From Ferrovibrio terrae (GTDB taxonomy: Bacteria; Pseudomonadota; Alphaproteobacteria; Ferrovibrionales; Ferrovibrionaceae), in contig NZ_CP041636.1 of assembly GCF_007197755.1 (NCBI RefSeq), positions 2,578,001 to 2,642,000 of the forward strand: a stretch of DNA of 64,000 nt, in the 5' to 3' direction. The position numbers were made by a program, and so were the translations under genes. The notes beneath the pieces were generated by a model. The model did not search any database and was not told the DNA's origin. It was given only the letters and a program-made list of their open reading frames with translations. Positions 62,917 through 64,000 of the stretch are shown piece by piece. Each line of letters begins with the position of its first letter. The first letter of the stretch is position 1.

Positions 62917-63369
62917 TTACGGTGAGACAGGATTACGGAAACGCATGATTCCGATGCTGGTGTAGCGCATCACCAGCTCGTCACTCTGATTGAAGGCCTC
63001 GATCAGGAAGCGCGCCGAGCCGATGCCCGGTCGGCTGCGCGACGGTGCCTTGTCGAGACAGGTCATGCGGGCGCGGATGGTATCGCCAGGCCGCACCGGT
63101 TTGAGCCAGGACAGGTCGTCGAAACCCGGCGAGCCGAGACTGGCCTCCACCTCGATGGCGGAATCGACGATCATGCGCATCACGGTGGCGGCGGTATGCC
63201 AGCCCGACGCGATCAGGCCGCCGAAAGCGGTTTTCTTCGCGGCTTCGGGGTCGGTGTGGAACGGCTGCGGGTCGAACTGGGTGGCAAAGGCGATGATGGC
63301 CGGCTCAGTGAAGGTGTGGCTACCGATGTCACGTACAGCGCCAGGTTCGATGTCTTCGTAGTATTGCAT
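62917..63369 (-). CDS. MaoC-like hydratase (second of tandem pair)
   Basis: A 150-residue single hot-dog-fold protein. The hydratase motif FATQFDPQPFHTDPEAAK near 28-45 has the catalytic Asp and His, followed by FGGLIASGWHTAATVMRM. It should hydrate trans-2-enoyl-CoA to (R)-3-hydroxyacyl-CoA or a related substrate. It is similar in sequence and length to the next gene upstream, 11 bases away, and probably arose from it by duplication; the two may form a heterodimer. Confidence 0.9.
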   Translation of the reverse strand: MQYYEDIEPGAVRDIGSHTFTEPAIIAFATQFDPQPFHTDPEAAKKTAFGGLIASGWHTAATVMRMIVDSAIEVEASLGSPGFDDLSWLKPVRPGDTIRARMTCLDKAPSRSRPGIGSARFLIEAFNQSDELVMRYTSIGIMRFRNPVSP

Positions 63370-63380
63370 CGCGCGCTCCT

Positions 63381-63824
63381 TCAGGCTGGCCGGCGGGCAT
63401 ACATGCCCTTGGCCTGCATGGTCAGCACGGTTTCGCCCTTCTGGTTTTTCATCTCGTAGCGCGAGGTGATCACGCCACGATCCGGCTTTGAGCGCGACGG
63501 CTTCACATCCATCACCTCGCCGCGCAGATGCAGGGTGTCGCCGGGAAATACCGGTTTCACCCAGCGCAACTGGTCAACGCCGGGGGAGCCCATGGAGGCA
63601 TATTTGCCGATCATGTTATCGACCAGCATCCGCATCATCAGTCCCGCCGTGTGCCAGCCGGATGCGCAAAGGCCGCCAAACAGCGACTGCTTGGCGGCCT
63701 CTTGGTCGAGATGGAAGGGCTGCGGGTCATAGTCCCGCGCGAAAGCGATGATCTCGTCTTCGTTCACCGTGCGGGGCGGGAATTCCATCACCTGTCCGAC
63801 AGCGAAATCTTCCAGATATTTCAT
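63381..63824 (-). CDS. MaoC-like hydratase (first of tandem pair)
   Basis: A 147-residue hot-dog protein. FARDYDPQPFHLDQEAAKQS near 29-48 carries the catalytic Asp and His, followed by FGGLCASGWHTAGLMMRM, nearly the same as its neighbour. PVFPGDTLHLRGEVMDVKPS near 92-111 is the usual second half. It begins eight bases after the ychF stop, so ychF and both hydratases are likely one transcript. Confidence 0.9.
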   Translation of the reverse strand: MKYLEDFAVGQVMEFPPRTVNEDEIIAFARDYDPQPFHLDQEAAKQSLFGGLCASGWHTAGLMMRMLVDNMIGKYASMGSPGVDQLRWVKPVFPGDTLHLRGEVMDVKPSRSKPDRGVITSRYEMKNQKGETVLTMQAKGMYARRPA

Positions 63825-63832
63825 TCGATCTC

Positions 63833-64000
63833 TTAGGTATTGAAGCGGAAGTGCATCACATCGCCATCCTGCACGATGTAATCCTTACCTTCCAGCCGCA
63901 ATTTGCCGGCATCGCGCGCCCCGGCCTCGCCCTTGCCGGCGACGTAGTCGACATAGGCGATGGTCTCAGCGCGAATGAAGCCCTTCTCGAAATCGGTATG
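63833..64000 (-). CDS. ychF: Redox-regulated ATPase YchF, C-terminal part
   Basis: Only the last 55 residues are in the window; the gene continues beyond base 64000. The visible part is the end of the TGS domain: [36 protein letters not shown] and the terminal VMHFRFNT, which is near-invariant in YchF/OLA1. This Obg-related protein hydrolyses ATP rather than GTP, binds ribosomes and dampens antioxidant responses. The catalytic G domain cannot be inspected here. Confidence 0.93.
   Translation of the reverse strand, partial: HTDFEKGFIRAETIAYVDYVAGKGEAGARDAGKLRLEGKDYIVQDGDVMHFRFNT

Overview
The window is 64 kb of GC-rich, gene-dense bacterial chromosome. I see no insertion sequence, prophage, CRISPR array or rRNA. 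Several features point to an alphaproteobacterium, most like a Rhodospirillales-type lineage: an hsp20-DUF1150 pair, a kdsD-lptC-lptA-lptB-rpoN...hpf-ptsN run, a DUF1285-Nudix-DUF6111-CCA transferase run, a petABC operon with a fused-free cytochrome b and c1, several TRAP transporters and many ATGA gene overlaps. The genus cannot be fixed from the sequence alone.

Layout. 0-3.8 kb: a Cys-rich lipoprotein, then a minus-strand EamA transporter / VOC protein / class I aminotransferase operon that diverges from an Lrp/AsnC regulator. 4-8.5 kb: a two-gene beta-glucan locus (a GH17-GT2 fusion and a second membrane GH17 protein). 8.5-12.8 kb: a TAXI-type TRAP transporter and a second EamA transporter. 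12.8-24 kb: the most distinctive accessory region. A seven-gene minus-strand operon (GntR regulator, DctPQM TRAP transporter, SMP-30 lactonase, cupin, acetoacetyl-CoA synthetase) diverges from a cyclase-family hydrolase and a fumarylacetoacetate hydrolase-family gene. A second SMP-30 lactonase and an L-2-hydroxyglutarate oxidase-like flavoprotein close it. Together they look like uptake and breakdown of an unidentified organic acid or lactone ending in acetoacetate.

24-33.9 kb: tRNA-Leu(CAG), RNase D, then the envelope and sigma-54 cluster (kdsD, lptC, lptA, lptB, rpoN, carbonic anhydrase, short hpf, ptsN), the hsp20-DUF1150 pair with a possible RNA thermometer, and a 3-hydroxyacyl-CoA dehydrogenase. 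33.9-45.3 kb: a class III nucleotidyl cyclase with an SRPBCC and zinc-ribbon front end, a lipoprotein, an orphan histidine kinase, a lipoamide-dehydrogenase-like flavoprotein without its redox cysteines, an MscS channel, pirin, WrbA with a divergent LysR regulator, and a GNAT acetyltransferase. 45.3-52.1 kb: a MoxR / DUF58 / DUF4159 / GATase-like membrane operon. 52.1-55 kb: DUF1285, Nudix, DUF6111 and the CCA-adding enzyme.

55-64 kb: a tiny 36-residue Lys/Ala-rich protein not normally called by gene finders, hemF, trmL, petABC with a strong terminator, MTA phosphorylase with an unusual histone-H1-like basic extension, apt, a VOC protein, a dienelactone hydrolase, two tandem MaoC-like hydratases and the 3' end of ychF. 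Genes are packed tightly: several convergent pairs have abutting or overlapping stop codons, and many starts were moved here from the longest reading frame to the ATG or GTG that has a Shine-Dalgarno sequence or an ATGA overlap.
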